A DNA stretch of 64,000 nt. It comes from an uncultured Thermodesulfobacterium sp. (lineage in GTDB: Bacteria > Desulfobacterota > Thermodesulfobacteria > Thermodesulfobacteriales > Thermodesulfobacteriaceae). Shown piece by piece: positions 17,344-27,092 of this stretch (position 1 is the stretch's first letter; the number at the start of each line of letters is the position of its first letter). The notes under the pieces are model-generated. The model was given only the letters and a program-made list of their open reading frames with translations. It was not told the DNA's origin and made no database searches. Position numbers and translations under genes: made by a program. The DNA is taken from NCBI GenBank assembly GCA_938091335.1, contig CALLJG010000007.1, forward strand, positions 1 through 64,000, read 5' to 3'.

Positions 17344-20300
17344 ATGAATTATGTAGGACTCGATGTAGGTTCAGGAACTGGCAAGATAGTTGTAATTGAC
17401 AAAAATAAAAATATTCTGTTTTGGCAGTACGAAAAAACTCACGGTCAACCTATAGAAACTGCAGAAAAATTTCTTTCTATAGTAGAAAGAGAATTTAATT
17501 ATAACCTTTTTGGTATCACTTGTACAGGAACTGCTGGAAAAACAATTTCTCAAATTCTTGGTTGCGCTTTTGTAAATGAAATAATGGCTCATACTAAAGC
17601 TGCTACTTTTTTTTATCCAGAAGTTAAAACCATTATTGATATAGGTGGAGAGGATTCCAAATTAATTTTTATTACTCATGAAAGGGGAATCCCTGAAATT
17701 GAAGATTTTGCACTAAATACCCTTTGCGCAGCAGGAACTGGTGCTTTCTTAGAACAGCAAGCAGCAAGACTTGGTTATACTATAGAAGAATTTTCCCAGT
17801 TAGCTTTAAAGGCTAAAAATATCCCCAGAATAGCAGGAAGATGTACAGTTTTTGCTAAATCTGACATGATTCATCTTCAACAAGCAGCTGTCCCTGACGA
17901 AGAAATTATTGCAGGTTTATGTTATGCTATTATAAGAAATCTTAAAAGTAATTTGGCTAAGGGTAAGGAGGTATTACCTCCTCTTATTTTACAAGGTGGA
18001 GTTGCTGCCAATTTTGGTGTTAGAAAAGCTGTAAAAGAGGTTTTTAAATTACAAGATCACGAATTAATAATTCCTGAACATTTTAAAATAATGGGAGCAC
18101 TTGGAGCTGCTCTTTATGGATTAGAAGGGAAAAAATCCTCTCCTTATAAAGGATCTGATATTCTAAGAACTTATTTAAAAGAAAGAAAATTTGATCCTCC
18201 CAGACACCCTACATTAATTCCTTTTGAATCATTAAAAATTTCCGAAAAGATAACACATAATTATAAAAAAAAGTTTTATTTTCACATTTCTCAAGAAGAA
18301 GAAGAAATCTATTTAGGAATAGATGTAGGGTCTGTAAGTACTAAACTAGTTGCTATCAATGAAAAGGGAACTCTTTTAGCTAAAATATATATGCTTCATC
18401 ATGGAAAGCCTTTAGAAAGTATTAAAAAAGGACTTCTTGAATTAAGAGAAAAATTAGCTCCTAAAATAAAATTAAAAGGAGTTGGAGTTACAGGATCTGG
18501 AAGATATTTAATAGGAGATTTTGTAGGAGCTGACGTAATAAGAAACGAAATTACTGCTCAAGCTTATGGAGCTCTTTTTATTGATCCAGAAGTTGATACT
18601 ATTTTTGAGATCGGTGGTCAAGATTCTAAATATATTTATCTAGATAAAGGTACTATCTCCAACTTCACTATGAATAAAGCTTGTGCAGCAGGAACTGGCT
18701 CTTTTTTACAAGAGCAAGCAGTAAAATTAGGAATAGAAATTGAAAAATTTGGAGAAATAGCTTTAAAAAGTTTAGCACCTCTCAAACTTGGTGAAAGATG
18801 TACAGTATTTATGCAATCAGATTTATTACATTATCAACAACAAGGACTTCCTAAGGAAGATCTTATAGCAGGCTTATGTTATGCCATTGTTTATAACTAT
18901 TTAAATAAAGTAGTAGAAGATCGGAAAATAGGAAAAAAAATTTTCTTTCAAGGAGCTGTAGCTTTTAATAAAGGAGTAATAGCTGCTTTTGAAAAAGTTC
19001 TTGGAACTCCAATTATAGTTCCACCTCATTGTGAAGTAACTGGAGCAATTGGAGCTGCACTTTTAGCTAAGGAAGAAGCAAAAAACAAAACCAATTTTAA
19101 AGGTTTTAATTTAGCTAAGGTTAACTATCAAATTAAAGCTTTTGAATGTAAAGGTTGTCCTAATCAATGCGAAATACATGAAGTAATTATAGAAGACGGA
19201 AATCCTTATTTTTATGGAGGTAGATGTGAGAAATATGAAATAGATCATAGAAAACCACCTTCTCATATACCTAATTTAGTTTTAGAACGAGAAGAAAAGT
19301 TACTTTCTTATGTAAAACCAGTAGAAAATGATATTTTGTCTTCTAAAATTATAGGAATCCCAAGAATTTTACAATTTTTTGAATGGTTACCTCTTTTTGG
19401 TACTTTTTTTCAAGAATTAGGATATAAAGTAGTTCTCTCTCCTCCCACTTCAAAAGATATCATAAAAAGAGGATGTGAACTTACCCCTGCTGAGCCTTGC
19501 TTTCCTATAAAAATTGCTATAGGGCATGTGAGAACTTTAATAGATATGGGAATAAAAAATATATTTATACCTCAGATAACAGATTTACCTCCAGAACATC
19601 CTCAATTAGAGGTAGGAAAAGTTTGCCCTTATGTACAGAGTATTCCTTGGATAAGCCCAGCTTCTATAAAATTTTCAGAAAATATTAAAATTCTGAATCC
19701 TGTTTTACATCTTGGAAGAAAAAGAATAATTTTAAATGAAGAAATTAAAAATTTAGCAAATTTACTTGAAGAACCTATAGAAAAAGTTAAAAAAGCTTGG
19801 CAATTAGGAGAAGAAGCTCAGAGAGATTTTCATAAGTGGCTTAAAATAAGAGGAAAGGAAATTTTAGAAGAATTTAAAGATCAGATAATACTTGTTATCA
19901 TTGGAAGACCTTACAATGCTTTTGATCCAGGAGCAAATCTTGGCATTCACTATAAAATAAGAAAACTTGGATTAGTAGGATTACCTGTAGATATGTTATC
20001 TTTAGAAGAGATCTCGGAAGTAAACTATTTGGAAGGAATGTATTGGGAATATGGACAAAGATTTTTACTTGCTGCCCAAATAATTAGAGAGACTCCAAAT
20101 CTTTTCCCTATTTATTTCACCAATTTTTCTTGTGGTCCAGATTCATTTATTGAACACTTTTTTAAGGATATTTTAGAAAATAAACCTTTTATTGAATTAG
20201 AAATAGATGAACACAGTGCTGAAGCTGGAATTATCACAAGATTGGAAGCTTTTGTAGATAGTATAAAAAATAAAATCAAACATTATCCAATTTACAAATC

Positions 20301-21549
20301 TTATGAAGTTATTAGAGCAAAACCTACTGAAAAAAGAACTATTTATATTCCTTATATGTGTGACCATGCTATTGCTTTAGCTGCTGCTTTTAGGGCATGT
20401 GGAGTAAATGCTCAAGCTCTTCCTGAACCTGATGAAAAAAGTTTAGAACTTGGAAGAAGATTTACCTCTGGAAAAGAGTGTTATCCTACTATTCTAACTA
20501 CAGGAGATCTTCTTAAATTAATCAACTCTTCATCTTTTGATCCAAATAAAAGTATCTTTTTTATGCCAGATAGTGGAGGACCTTGTAGGTTTGGTCAATA
20601 CAATAGATTTCATAAAAAATTACTTAAAGACCTTGGAATAAATATGCCTATATATTCTCTTCAACAAGATATGAAGTTTTATGAAGACTTAGATATTTTA
20701 GGTAGAGATTTTATGAAAATCGCTTGGAGAGGCATTGTTGCTGTAGATATTTTAGATAAGCTATTTAGAGAAACTCGCCCTTATGCGAAAAACAAAAAAG
20801 AGGTAGAAATTATTTATCAGGACTCTCTCAAAAAAATAGAAAAAACTATAGAAGAAAAAAAAGATATAATACAAACTCTATTGGAAATAAAAAAAGCTTT
20901 TCAAAAAATATCCGTTGATGAAGAAAAAAAGCCTGTTGTAGGAATAGTGGGAGAAATTTATGTGAGAAATAATAGATTTGCTAATGAAAATCTATATCGA
21001 TTTTTAGAAGACCTGGGCTTAGAAATCTGGCTTCCTCCCATTACTGAATGGATCTATTTTATAAATTATACTTCCAAAAGATGGGCTACCAAATTAGGAT
21101 GGTTTAGAACTGTTTTAAGATACATTATAGAAACTCAATACCTAAAATGGGAAGAAAAAAAATTTATAAATCTTGTTAAAGATACACTTAATATGCCTGA
21201 AGAAAAAGATGTGGAAGAATTAGTAAAGCTTACCCAAAAATATATACATCCTGAATTTGAAGGAGGAGAGGTACTTTTATCAGTTGGCAAAACAGTAGAA
21301 TATTTAAGTTATGGTGCTTGCGGTATTGTTAATGTAATTCCTTTTGCTTGTATGCCAGGAAATATAGTTACTGCTATTTTTAAAAAAATGAAAGAAATAG
21401 ACGGAATAAAAGTACCTACTTTAACAGTTTCTTGTGATGGACAAAAATCTTTGGGTACCAAAATGAGAATAGAAGCTTTTGCAGAACAAGTTAAAGAATT
21501 TTATTATAATAAAAATAACAAAATTTTAAAAAAATTAAAGTTAAAGTAA
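17344..21549 (+). CDS. Giant acyl-CoA dehydratase activase-type protein (duplicated ASKHA ATPase plus HgdB-like region)
   Basis: 1401 residues. Two BadF/BcrA-type ATPase modules lie at about 1-265 and 320-580; each keeps the nucleotide motif (DVGSGTGK, DVGSVSTK) and the cysteines that in HgdC hold a bridging [4Fe-4S] cluster (CAAGTG and RCTVF in both). A cysteine-rich DUF2229-type segment follows (FECKGCPNQCEIHE), then a long 2-hydroxyacyl-CoA dehydratase-like C-terminal half. Such fused proteins use ATP to push electrons to a low potential, but the substrate of this subfamily is not established. A single gene with its own upstream region; the F0 operon follows. Confidence 0.85.
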   Translation: MNYVGLDVGSGTGKIVVIDKNKNILFWQYEKTHGQPIETAEKFLSIVEREFNYNLFGITCTGTAGKTISQILGCAFVNEIMAHTKAATFFYPEVKTIIDIGGEDSKLIFITHERGIPEIEDFALNTLCAAGTGAFLEQQAARLGYTIEEFSQLALKAKNIPRIAGRCTVFAKSDMIHLQQAAVPDEEIIAGLCYAIIRNLKSNLAKGKEVLPPLILQGGVAANFGVRKAVKEVFKLQDHELIIPEHFKIMGALGAALYGLEGKKSSPYKGSDILRTYLKERKFDPPRHPTLIPFESLKISEKITHNYKKKFYFHISQEEEEIYLGIDVGSVSTKLVAINEKGTLLAKIYMLHHGKPLESIKKGLLELREKLAPKIKLKGVGVTGSGRYLIGDFVGADVIRNEITAQAYGALFIDPEVDTIFEIGGQDSKYIYLDKGTISNFTMNKACAAGTGSFLQEQAVKLGIEIEKFGEIALKSLAPLKLGERCTVFMQSDLLHYQQQGLPKEDLIAGLCYAIVYNYLNKVVEDRKIGKKIFFQGAVAFNKGVIAAFEKVLGTPIIVPPHCEVTGAIGAALLAKEEAKNKTNFKGFNLAKVNYQIKAFECKGCPNQCEIHEVIIEDGNPYFYGGRCEKYEIDHRKPPSHIPNLVLEREEKLLSYVKPVENDILSSKIIGIPRILQFFEWLPLFGTFFQELGYKVVLSPPTSKDIIKRGCELTPAEPCFPIKIAIGHVRTLIDMGIKNIFIPQITDLPPEHPQLEVGKVCPYVQSIPWISPASIKFSENIKILNPVLHLGRKRIILNEEIKNLANLLEEPIEKVKKAWQLGEEAQRDFHKWLKIRGKEILEEFKDQIILVIIGRPYNAFDPGANLGIHYKIRKLGLVGLPVDMLSLEEISEVNYLEGMYWEYGQRFLLAAQIIRETPNLFPIYFTNFSCGPDSFIEHFFKDILENKPFIELEIDEHSAEAGIITRLEAFVDSIKNKIKHYPIYKSYEVIRAKPTEKRTIYIPYMCDHAIALAAAFRACGVNAQALPEPDEKSLELGRRFTSGKECYPTILTTGDLLKLINSSSFDPNKSIFFMPDSGGPCRFGQYNRFHKKLLKDLGINMPIYSLQQDMKFYEDLDILGRDFMKIAWRGIVAVDILDKLFRETRPYAKNKKEVEIIYQDSLKKIEKTIEEKKDIIQTLLEIKKAFQKISVDEEKKPVVGIVGEIYVRNNRFANENLYRFLEDLGLEIWLPPITEWIYFINYTSKRWATKLGWFRTVLRYIIETQYLKWEEKKFINLVKDTLNMPEEKDVEELVKLTQKYIHPEFEGGEVLLSVGKTVEYLSYGACGIVNVIPFACMPGNIVTAIFKKMKEIDGIKVPTLTVSCDGQKSLGTKMRIEAFAEQVKEFYYNKNNKILKKLKLK

Positions 21550-21638
21550 AATTTTTTAACTATATTTTTATTTTACTGTTAATTTTATAAAATTTTTAAT
21601 AGTTGATTTTTTAAAAAAACTATTTAAATACTTATAAG

Positions 21639-21890
21639 TTGAAAGAAAAAAAACAAAACAGTTTTAAGTTTTTATTTAGTATTTTAATAGAAAGTTTTAG
21701 TATTAGTCTTGCAGTTATTGGTTCAATTATTGCAGGAGCTATAGTAGGTTGGTTAATTGATGAAAAAGTATTTAAAGGAAAGTATTTTCCTTGGATAACT
21801 ACAGTTTTTATTATTTTTGGAGCAATGGGAGGTATTAAAAACCTTATTTGGTATAGTAAAAAAAGAATGAAAGAAATTGAAAAAAAATGA
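21639..21890 (+). CDS. AtpZ/AtpI-like F0 accessory protein
   Basis: 83 residues with two membrane helices around a GAIVGWLIDEK turn and ending in KK-rich residues, the pattern of the small AtpZ/AtpI gene at the head of many F0 operons. The start is TTG, no Shine-Dalgarno is visible, and no better start was found. The stop overlaps the next start by 4 bp (ATGA). It probably helps c-ring assembly or cation supply, by family analogy. Confidence 0.7.
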   Translation: MKEKKQNSFKFLFSILIESFSISLAVIGSIIAGAIVGWLIDEKVFKGKYFPWITTVFIIFGAMGGIKNLIWYSKKRMKEIEKK

Positions 21891-22312
21891 AAAAACTTGA
21901 ATCTATAGAAGAATTTTTTAGACGCATAGAAATTCTTCTATTTTTGGTAATAATTTTAGGTTCCTTATTATGTTTACTAATTAGTAAAAATCTAATGTGG
22001 GGAATTGCTTTTTTCTTTGGAGGTTTATTAGGGTTTCTAAATTTTAGAAGTACTAAAAGAGAAGGAATCATTTTTATAAGAAAGGTTCAAGAAAGTTTAA
22101 AATTTCATAAAGAGGCTTCCATTTATAAAGAAAAGAATATCTTCATTTTAAAGCTATTTTTAAAACTTATAGCTACTGGTATAATTCTTTTTGTGTTAAT
22201 TGCTAAATTTCATTTTCATCCTGTTATAATTTTATTTTCCTTTTTTACCATATATGCTTCTATAATTTTAATAACTCTTAAATATCTTATATTCGATAAA
22301 CTCTTTATTTAA
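21887..22312 (+). CDS. ATP synthase subunit I-like protein
   Basis: 141 residues with four predicted membrane segments arranged as two pairs, and the motif GGLLGFLNFR in the second segment, typical of AtpI (ATP synthase I chain). It overlaps the gene before it by 4 bp and is 10 bp before atpB, where an AAGGAGG ribosome site sits. Likely an assembly factor for the c-ring. Confidence 0.75.
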   Translation: MKKLESIEEFFRRIEILLFLVIILGSLLCLLISKNLMWGIAFFFGGLLGFLNFRSTKREGIIFIRKVQESLKFHKEASIYKEKNIFILKLFLKLIATGIILFVLIAKFHFHPVIILFSFFTIYASIILITLKYLIFDKLFI

Positions 22313-22322
22313 GGAGGGGAAT

Positions 22323-23075
22323 ATGGAACATCCAATATTGTTTTTATGTGTAATTTTAGAAAAATTGGGAATTCCTTCAGGATGGATCTATTATGAACAT
22401 GCGGACAAATACGGAATCTTAGCCAAAATTTTCGCTCCCCATATGGTTCACAGCTATTTTGTATGTTTACTTTTGATTATTCTTGCTTTTTTAGGAACGA
22501 GAAAAAAAGAATTTATACCAAAGGGGACTCAGAATGTATTAGAATATATTATCCAATTTATTTATAACTTTACAAAAGAAAATGTTCCTCATGGAGAAAA
22601 CCATAGTCCAAATATCGTACCCTTAGTTTTTCCTTTAATTATATTTTATGCTTTTTATATTCTTATTTGTAATTTTTTGGGATTAATCCCTGGTTTTATG
22701 TCTCCTACAGCTAACATAAATGTAACGCTTGGTTTAACTTTAATTACTATCACCTATTATCATTTTCTTGGATTTAGATTTAAAGGAATTAAATATCTTA
22801 AAGATTTTTTAGGTCCTATTCCCTGGCTTATTCCTTTAATGCTTCCTACTGAAATATTTTCTCATATAGGAAGAATTATTTCTCTTTCTGTTCGATTATT
22901 TGGAAATTTAGTTTCAAAAGAATTACTCTTAGGATTATTAACTACCTTAGCTGGAAAATTTTTTGCTCCTTTACCAGTAATGCTTCTTGGAGTTTTAGTA
23001 AGTGTTATTCAGACACTTATTTTTGTTCTTTTAAGCCTGGTTTATTTTGCTGGAGCCGTAGAGGAACACCATTAA
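22323..23075 (+). CDS. atpB: ATP synthase F0 subunit a
   Basis: Forms the ion half-channels facing the c-ring. It is 250 residues with six hydrophobic segments. The essential arginine is in SVRLFGN, preceded by MLPTEIFSHIGRIISLS, the family signature. Preceded by a strong AAGGAGGGG ribosome site. No subunit b or F1 genes follow, so the operon is split, as in several anaerobic lineages where F0 a/c are separate from F1. Confidence 0.95.
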   Translation: MEHPILFLCVILEKLGIPSGWIYYEHADKYGILAKIFAPHMVHSYFVCLLLIILAFLGTRKKEFIPKGTQNVLEYIIQFIYNFTKENVPHGENHSPNIVPLVFPLIIFYAFYILICNFLGLIPGFMSPTANINVTLGLTLITITYYHFLGFRFKGIKYLKDFLGPIPWLIPLMLPTEIFSHIGRIISLSVRLFGNLVSKELLLGLLTTLAGKFFAPLPVMLLGVLVSVIQTLIFVLLSLVYFAGAVEEHH

Positions 23076-23089
23076 AAAATTTTTAAATT

Positions 23090-23120
23090 TTTATCAGGGG
23101 GGAAAAACCCTTCTGATAAA
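23090..23120 (+). promoter_or_regulatory. Intercistronic hairpin between atpB and atpE
   Basis: TTTATCAGGGGGG and CCCTTCTGATAAA pair over 13 positions (two G-T) around an AAAAA loop, in the 84-bp gap between atpB and atpE. It is not followed by a U-tract, so it is more likely an mRNA stability or processing element than a terminator. That would suit the excess of subunit c that F0 needs. Confidence 0.6.
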
Positions 23121-23138
23121 ATACTTTTTAAAATTTAA

Positions 23139-23534
<396 letters not shown>

Positions 23535-23562
23535 AAATAAAAAAATCTTTTGATAAAAAAAT

Positions 23563-23600
23563 AAAAAAGGCCATAGGGTTAACGCCTTATGGCCTTTTTT
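23563..23600 (+). terminator. Rho-independent terminator of the F0 operon
   Basis: GGCCATAGGGT and GCCTTATGGCC form an 11-bp stem with a TAAC loop, flanked by A6 on the left and T6 on the right. It lies 30 bp after atpE and 10 bp before comM, and looks functional in both directions. Confidence 0.9.
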
Positions 23601-23610
23601 ATTCTAAAAA

Positions 23611-25146
23611 ATGCTTTCTAAAACTTTAAGTTTTACTATTTTAGGTATCGAAGCCTTTTTGGTAGAAATTGAAGTTGACCTTACCTTAGGTCTTCCAGGA
23701 ATAATTATTGTAGGATTACCAGATAGTTCTATAAAAGAGAGTAGAGAAAGAATAAGATCTGCTCTAAAAAACTGTGGATTTCAATTGCCAATGAAAAAAA
23801 TTACTATTAATCTTGCTCCAGCAGATTTAAAAAAAGAAGGAAGTGGTTTTGATCTTGCTATCGCTATAGCTTTACTTGCTGGAATGGAAATTTTACCAAG
23901 AGAAAATTTATATAAAAAAGCCTTTTTAGGTGAGCTTGCCTTAGATGGCAGAATTAAAGGAACTAAAGGAATCTTACCTGCAGTAATTAAAGCTAAAGAA
24001 TTAAATTTAGAAGAAATTATAATACCCTTTGAAAATTTAAAAGAAGCCTCTTTAATCAAAGATTTTAAAATAATTGGAGTAAAACATTTAAGAGAAATTA
24101 CAGATTATTTAAGAGGAGAATATTTTCCTAAAACACCACATTTTGAAATTGAGACTTCTTTCTATGAAAAGTATGAAGTAGATTTTGTTGAAGTTTTAGG
24201 ACAAGAATTAGCTAAAAGGGCTTTTGAAGTAGCAGTAGCTGGAGGTCATAATATTTTAATGATAGGACCACCTGGAACAGGAAAAACTATGCTTGCTCAG
24301 AGAATTCCTACTATATTACCTCCTATGAGTCATGAAGAAGTTCTTGAAACTACAAAAATTTATTCTGTAGCAGGACTTCTTACACCTGAAACCCCTTTTG
24401 TTTTTACTCGCCCTTTTAGGAATCCCCATTTTGCAATTTCAGAAGCAGGTATGATAGGAGGAGGAAGTTATCCTAAACCAGGAGAAGTTAGTCTAGCTCA
24501 TAATGGAGTTCTATTTTTAGATGAATTTCCTGAATTTAGAAGGGATGTAATTGAAGCTTTGAGACAACCTTTAGAAGACGGAAAAGTTACTATAACCCGT
24601 GCCCATTATACTGTGACTTATCCTTCTAAATTTATGTTAATTTGTGCTATGAATCCTTGTAGATGTGGATATTTTGGACATCCTACAAAACCCTGTCAAT
24701 GTAGTTTTCAAGAGATTAAAAAATATAGAACCAAACTTTCAGGACCTATAATAGACAGAATTGACATCCATTTAGAAATTCCATCAGTTGATTTAAAAAA
24801 CTTAATAAAAACTGATACTAAAACATCTTTAGACTCAAAATCCATTAGAGAAAAAGTAATAAAGGCAAGAAAAATACAAGAAAAAAGATATGGTTCTCCT
24901 TTTAAAATTAACGCAAGATTAAAACCAAAAGAAATTAAAAAATATTGTGTATTAGATTTAGGAGCTCAGGAATTTCTAGAAAAAGCCTCAGAAAAATTTC
25001 ATTTTTCTGCAAGATCCCTTCATAAAATTTTAAAAGTTTCTAGAACTATTGCAGATTTAGAAGATTGTGAAATAATATTAAAACATCATATTGCTGAAGC
25101 TATACAATATAGAATTTTAGAAAAACCACTCTTATGGGAAAATTAA
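23611..25146 (+). CDS. comM: ComM/YifB-like Mg-chelatase family AAA ATPase
   Basis: 511 residues. The N-terminal Lon-S5-like fold is recognised by GLPDSSIKESRERI, the Walker A is GPPGTGKTMLAQR, and the cysteine-rich NPCRCGYFGHPTKPCQCS insert and C-terminal Mg-chelatase region are all present. In transformable bacteria ComM is a helicase for branch migration of incoming DNA. No competence genes are nearby, so the role here is by homology only. Confidence 0.92.
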   Translation: MLSKTLSFTILGIEAFLVEIEVDLTLGLPGIIIVGLPDSSIKESRERIRSALKNCGFQLPMKKITINLAPADLKKEGSGFDLAIAIALLAGMEILPRENLYKKAFLGELALDGRIKGTKGILPAVIKAKELNLEEIIIPFENLKEASLIKDFKIIGVKHLREITDYLRGEYFPKTPHFEIETSFYEKYEVDFVEVLGQELAKRAFEVAVAGGHNILMIGPPGTGKTMLAQRIPTILPPMSHEEVLETTKIYSVAGLLTPETPFVFTRPFRNPHFAISEAGMIGGGSYPKPGEVSLAHNGVLFLDEFPEFRRDVIEALRQPLEDGKVTITRAHYTVTYPSKFMLICAMNPCRCGYFGHPTKPCQCSFQEIKKYRTKLSGPIIDRIDIHLEIPSVDLKNLIKTDTKTSLDSKSIREKVIKARKIQEKRYGSPFKINARLKPKEIKKYCVLDLGAQEFLEKASEKFHFSARSLHKILKVSRTIADLEDCEIILKHHIAEAIQYRILEKPLLWEN

Positions 25147-25724
25147 CCCTTAATGAAGCTATTAAAAATGCTGCCCAACCTTTACTTTTACCAATAGTGA
25201 AAATTTTAGCAAGCTGGGGTGTACATCCAAACACAGTTACTATAACTTGTCTTGTAGGATTTATTATAAGTTCTGTTTTTATTGCCTTTGGTAATCTTTT
25301 GTTAGGTGGAATAGCACTTTTACTTTTCTCACCTCTTGATGCCATAGATGGGCTTCTTGCAAGATATTCCAAAAAAGTAACCTCTTTCGGAGCATTTTTA
25401 GATTCAACACTTGATAGATATGGAGAAATTTTTTTGTTTCTTGCTTTTACCTATTATTTTTTACTTCAAAAATCTTTTTATGGAGTAATTTTAAGCTTTT
25501 TAGCTATTACAGGTTCTTTTATGGTAAGTTATACAAGAGCAAGAGCAGAAGGAATAGGATCTGAATGTAAAATAGGATTTTTAACCAGATTTGAAAGGGT
25601 TCTTCTTTTGATTATTGCTCTTGTTTTTAATATATGCATCCCTCTTTTAATATTTATAGCTATTTTCACTCATTTTACAGCATTACAAAGAATTATCTAT
25701 GTTTATAAATTCTATAGGAGGTAA
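25134..25724 (+). CDS. CDP-alcohol phosphatidyltransferase family membrane enzyme
   Basis: Transfers a phospho-alcohol head group from a CDP-activated lipid. The signature D-G-x2-A-R-x8-G-x3-D-x3-D is visible as DAIDGLLARYSKK followed by FGAFLDSTLDRYGE. It is 196 residues with five to six helices. It overlaps comM by 13 bp. A second member lies at the right edge of the window. Whether it makes an inositol-, glycerol- or serine-type head group is not settled. Confidence 0.82.
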   Translation: MGKLTLNEAIKNAAQPLLLPIVKILASWGVHPNTVTITCLVGFIISSVFIAFGNLLLGGIALLLFSPLDAIDGLLARYSKKVTSFGAFLDSTLDRYGEIFLFLAFTYYFLLQKSFYGVILSFLAITGSFMVSYTRARAEGIGSECKIGFLTRFERVLLLIIALVFNICIPLLIFIAIFTHFTALQRIIYVYKFYRR

Positions 25725-25726
25725 AA

Positions 25727-25966
25727 ATGTGTTTAGCTTACCCTTATAAGATTGTAGAAATAAAAAATGAATGGACCGCTATAGCAGAAACTCAAGGAGT
25801 AAAAACTGAGGTATCATTACATTTATTACCTGAACCTGTAAAAGTAGGAGATTGGGTGCTTGTTCATGTAGGATTTGCTATAAGAAAAATAAATGAAGAA
25901 GATGCTCAAGAAAATTTGAGGTATTGGGATGAAATATTCAAATACTTTGAACAACCTATGGAATAA
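25727..25966 (+). CDS. hypC: Hydrogenase maturation protein HypC
   Basis: Small chaperone that works with HypD to carry Fe(CN)2CO to the large subunit. MCLAYPYKI at the start matches MCLAxPxKI, with the essential Cys2. 79 residues, with a ribosome site AGGAGG immediately upstream. It overlaps hypD by 38 bp, a typical tight coupling. hypA, B, E and F are not in the window. Confidence 0.95.
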   Translation: MCLAYPYKIVEIKNEWTAIAETQGVKTEVSLHLLPEPVKVGDWVLVHVGFAIRKINEEDAQENLRYWDEIFKYFEQPME

Positions 25967-27056
25967 ATTTAAAGACCCAGAAAGAGTTAAAAAATTAGTT
26001 TCTCTTATCCAAAAAGAAGTAGAAATTTATGGAAAATCAATAAATATAATGGAATTTTGCGGAGGACATACTCATGTAATATTAAGAAATGGACTTGATG
26101 AACTTTTAAAAGGATATATCAATTTTATTCATGGTCCAGGATGTCCTGTATGTGTAATTGCCTTAGAAAGAATAGATATGGCTATAGAACTTGCCAAATT
26201 ACCTAATGTAATTTTGTGTACTTATGGAGATCTTATGAGGGTTCCTGGATCTAATAAAATAAATCTTTTAAAATTAAGAGCAGAAGGATATGAAATAAGA
26301 CCTGTTTTTTCAGCTATGGAAACCTTAAAACTTGCTTTAGAAAATCCAGATAAAAAGATCATTTTTTTTGCTATAGGATTTGAAACCACCTCCCCTCATA
26401 CTGCAGTATTAATAAAACAAGCAAAAAATTTAAACATCAAAAATCTATGGATTGTTTGTAATCATATCCTTGCTTTGGTTGTTTTAGAATATCTTTTGCA
26501 AAGTGAAGAAAAACCTTTAATTGATGCTTTTATAGGACCTGGGCACGTAAGTACCATTACAGGAAGTAACGTCTACAAACCTATAGTTGAAAAATATCAA
26601 AAACCTATAGTAATTTCTGGATTTGAGCCTTTAGATCTTATTCAAGCTATTTATCTTATAGTAAAACAATTTAGAGAGAATAGATGTGAAGTAGAAATTC
26701 AATATATTCGCTCAGTCACACCAGAAGGAAATATTAAAGCCAAAGAACTTTTAAACGAAGTCTTTACTATCAGAAACACTTTCCCCTGGCGAGGACTTGG
26801 TCAAATTCCATATAGCGCTTATAAAATAAAAGAAAAATATCAAGAATTAGATGGGGAAAATTTTTTTAAAATTTCTATTAATTCCACTAAAGAAAATCCT
26901 TTATGTCTTTGCGGAAAAGTAATAAAAGGATTAAGTAAACCTTTTGAATGTAAATTATTTGGTAAAATCTGCACCCCTCAAAATCCTATAGGACCTTGTA
27001 TGGTTTCCTCTGAAGGAGCTTGTTTAGCTTATTATAAATATAAAAAAGGGGGGTAA
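25929..27056 (+). CDS. hypD: Hydrogenase maturation protein HypD
   Basis: Scaffold on which the Fe(CN)2CO unit is built. Conserved motifs are visible: CGGHTH near the start, GPGCPVCV, GFETTSPHTA, and the C-terminal [4Fe-4S] cysteines in CLCG, CKLFGKIC and PIGPCMVSSEGACLAYYKY. Length of 375 residues is normal. The hydrogenase structural genes end tail to tail with it. Its stop codon lies inside the stem of their terminator. Confidence 0.95.
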   Translation: MKYSNTLNNLWNKFKDPERVKKLVSLIQKEVEIYGKSINIMEFCGGHTHVILRNGLDELLKGYINFIHGPGCPVCVIALERIDMAIELAKLPNVILCTYGDLMRVPGSNKINLLKLRAEGYEIRPVFSAMETLKLALENPDKKIIFFAIGFETTSPHTAVLIKQAKNLNIKNLWIVCNHILALVVLEYLLQSEEKPLIDAFIGPGHVSTITGSNVYKPIVEKYQKPIVISGFEPLDLIQAIYLIVKQFRENRCEVEIQYIRSVTPEGNIKAKELLNEVFTIRNTFPWRGLGQIPYSAYKIKEKYQELDGENFFKISINSTKENPLCLCGKVIKGLSKPFECKLFGKICTPQNPIGPCMVSSEGACLAYYKYKKGG

Positions 27057-27072
27057 AAATTTTACCCCCCTT
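27042..27072 (-). terminator. Terminator of the hydrogenase genes
   Basis: AAGGGGGGTAA and TTACCCCCCTT form an 11-bp stem. On the minus strand the stem is followed by TTTTTT, as expected for a rho-independent terminator ending the hydrogenase transcript. On the plus strand there is no U-tract, so it may act only one way. Confidence 0.85.
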
Positions 27073-27092
27073 AAAATAGCCTTAACATTTTA

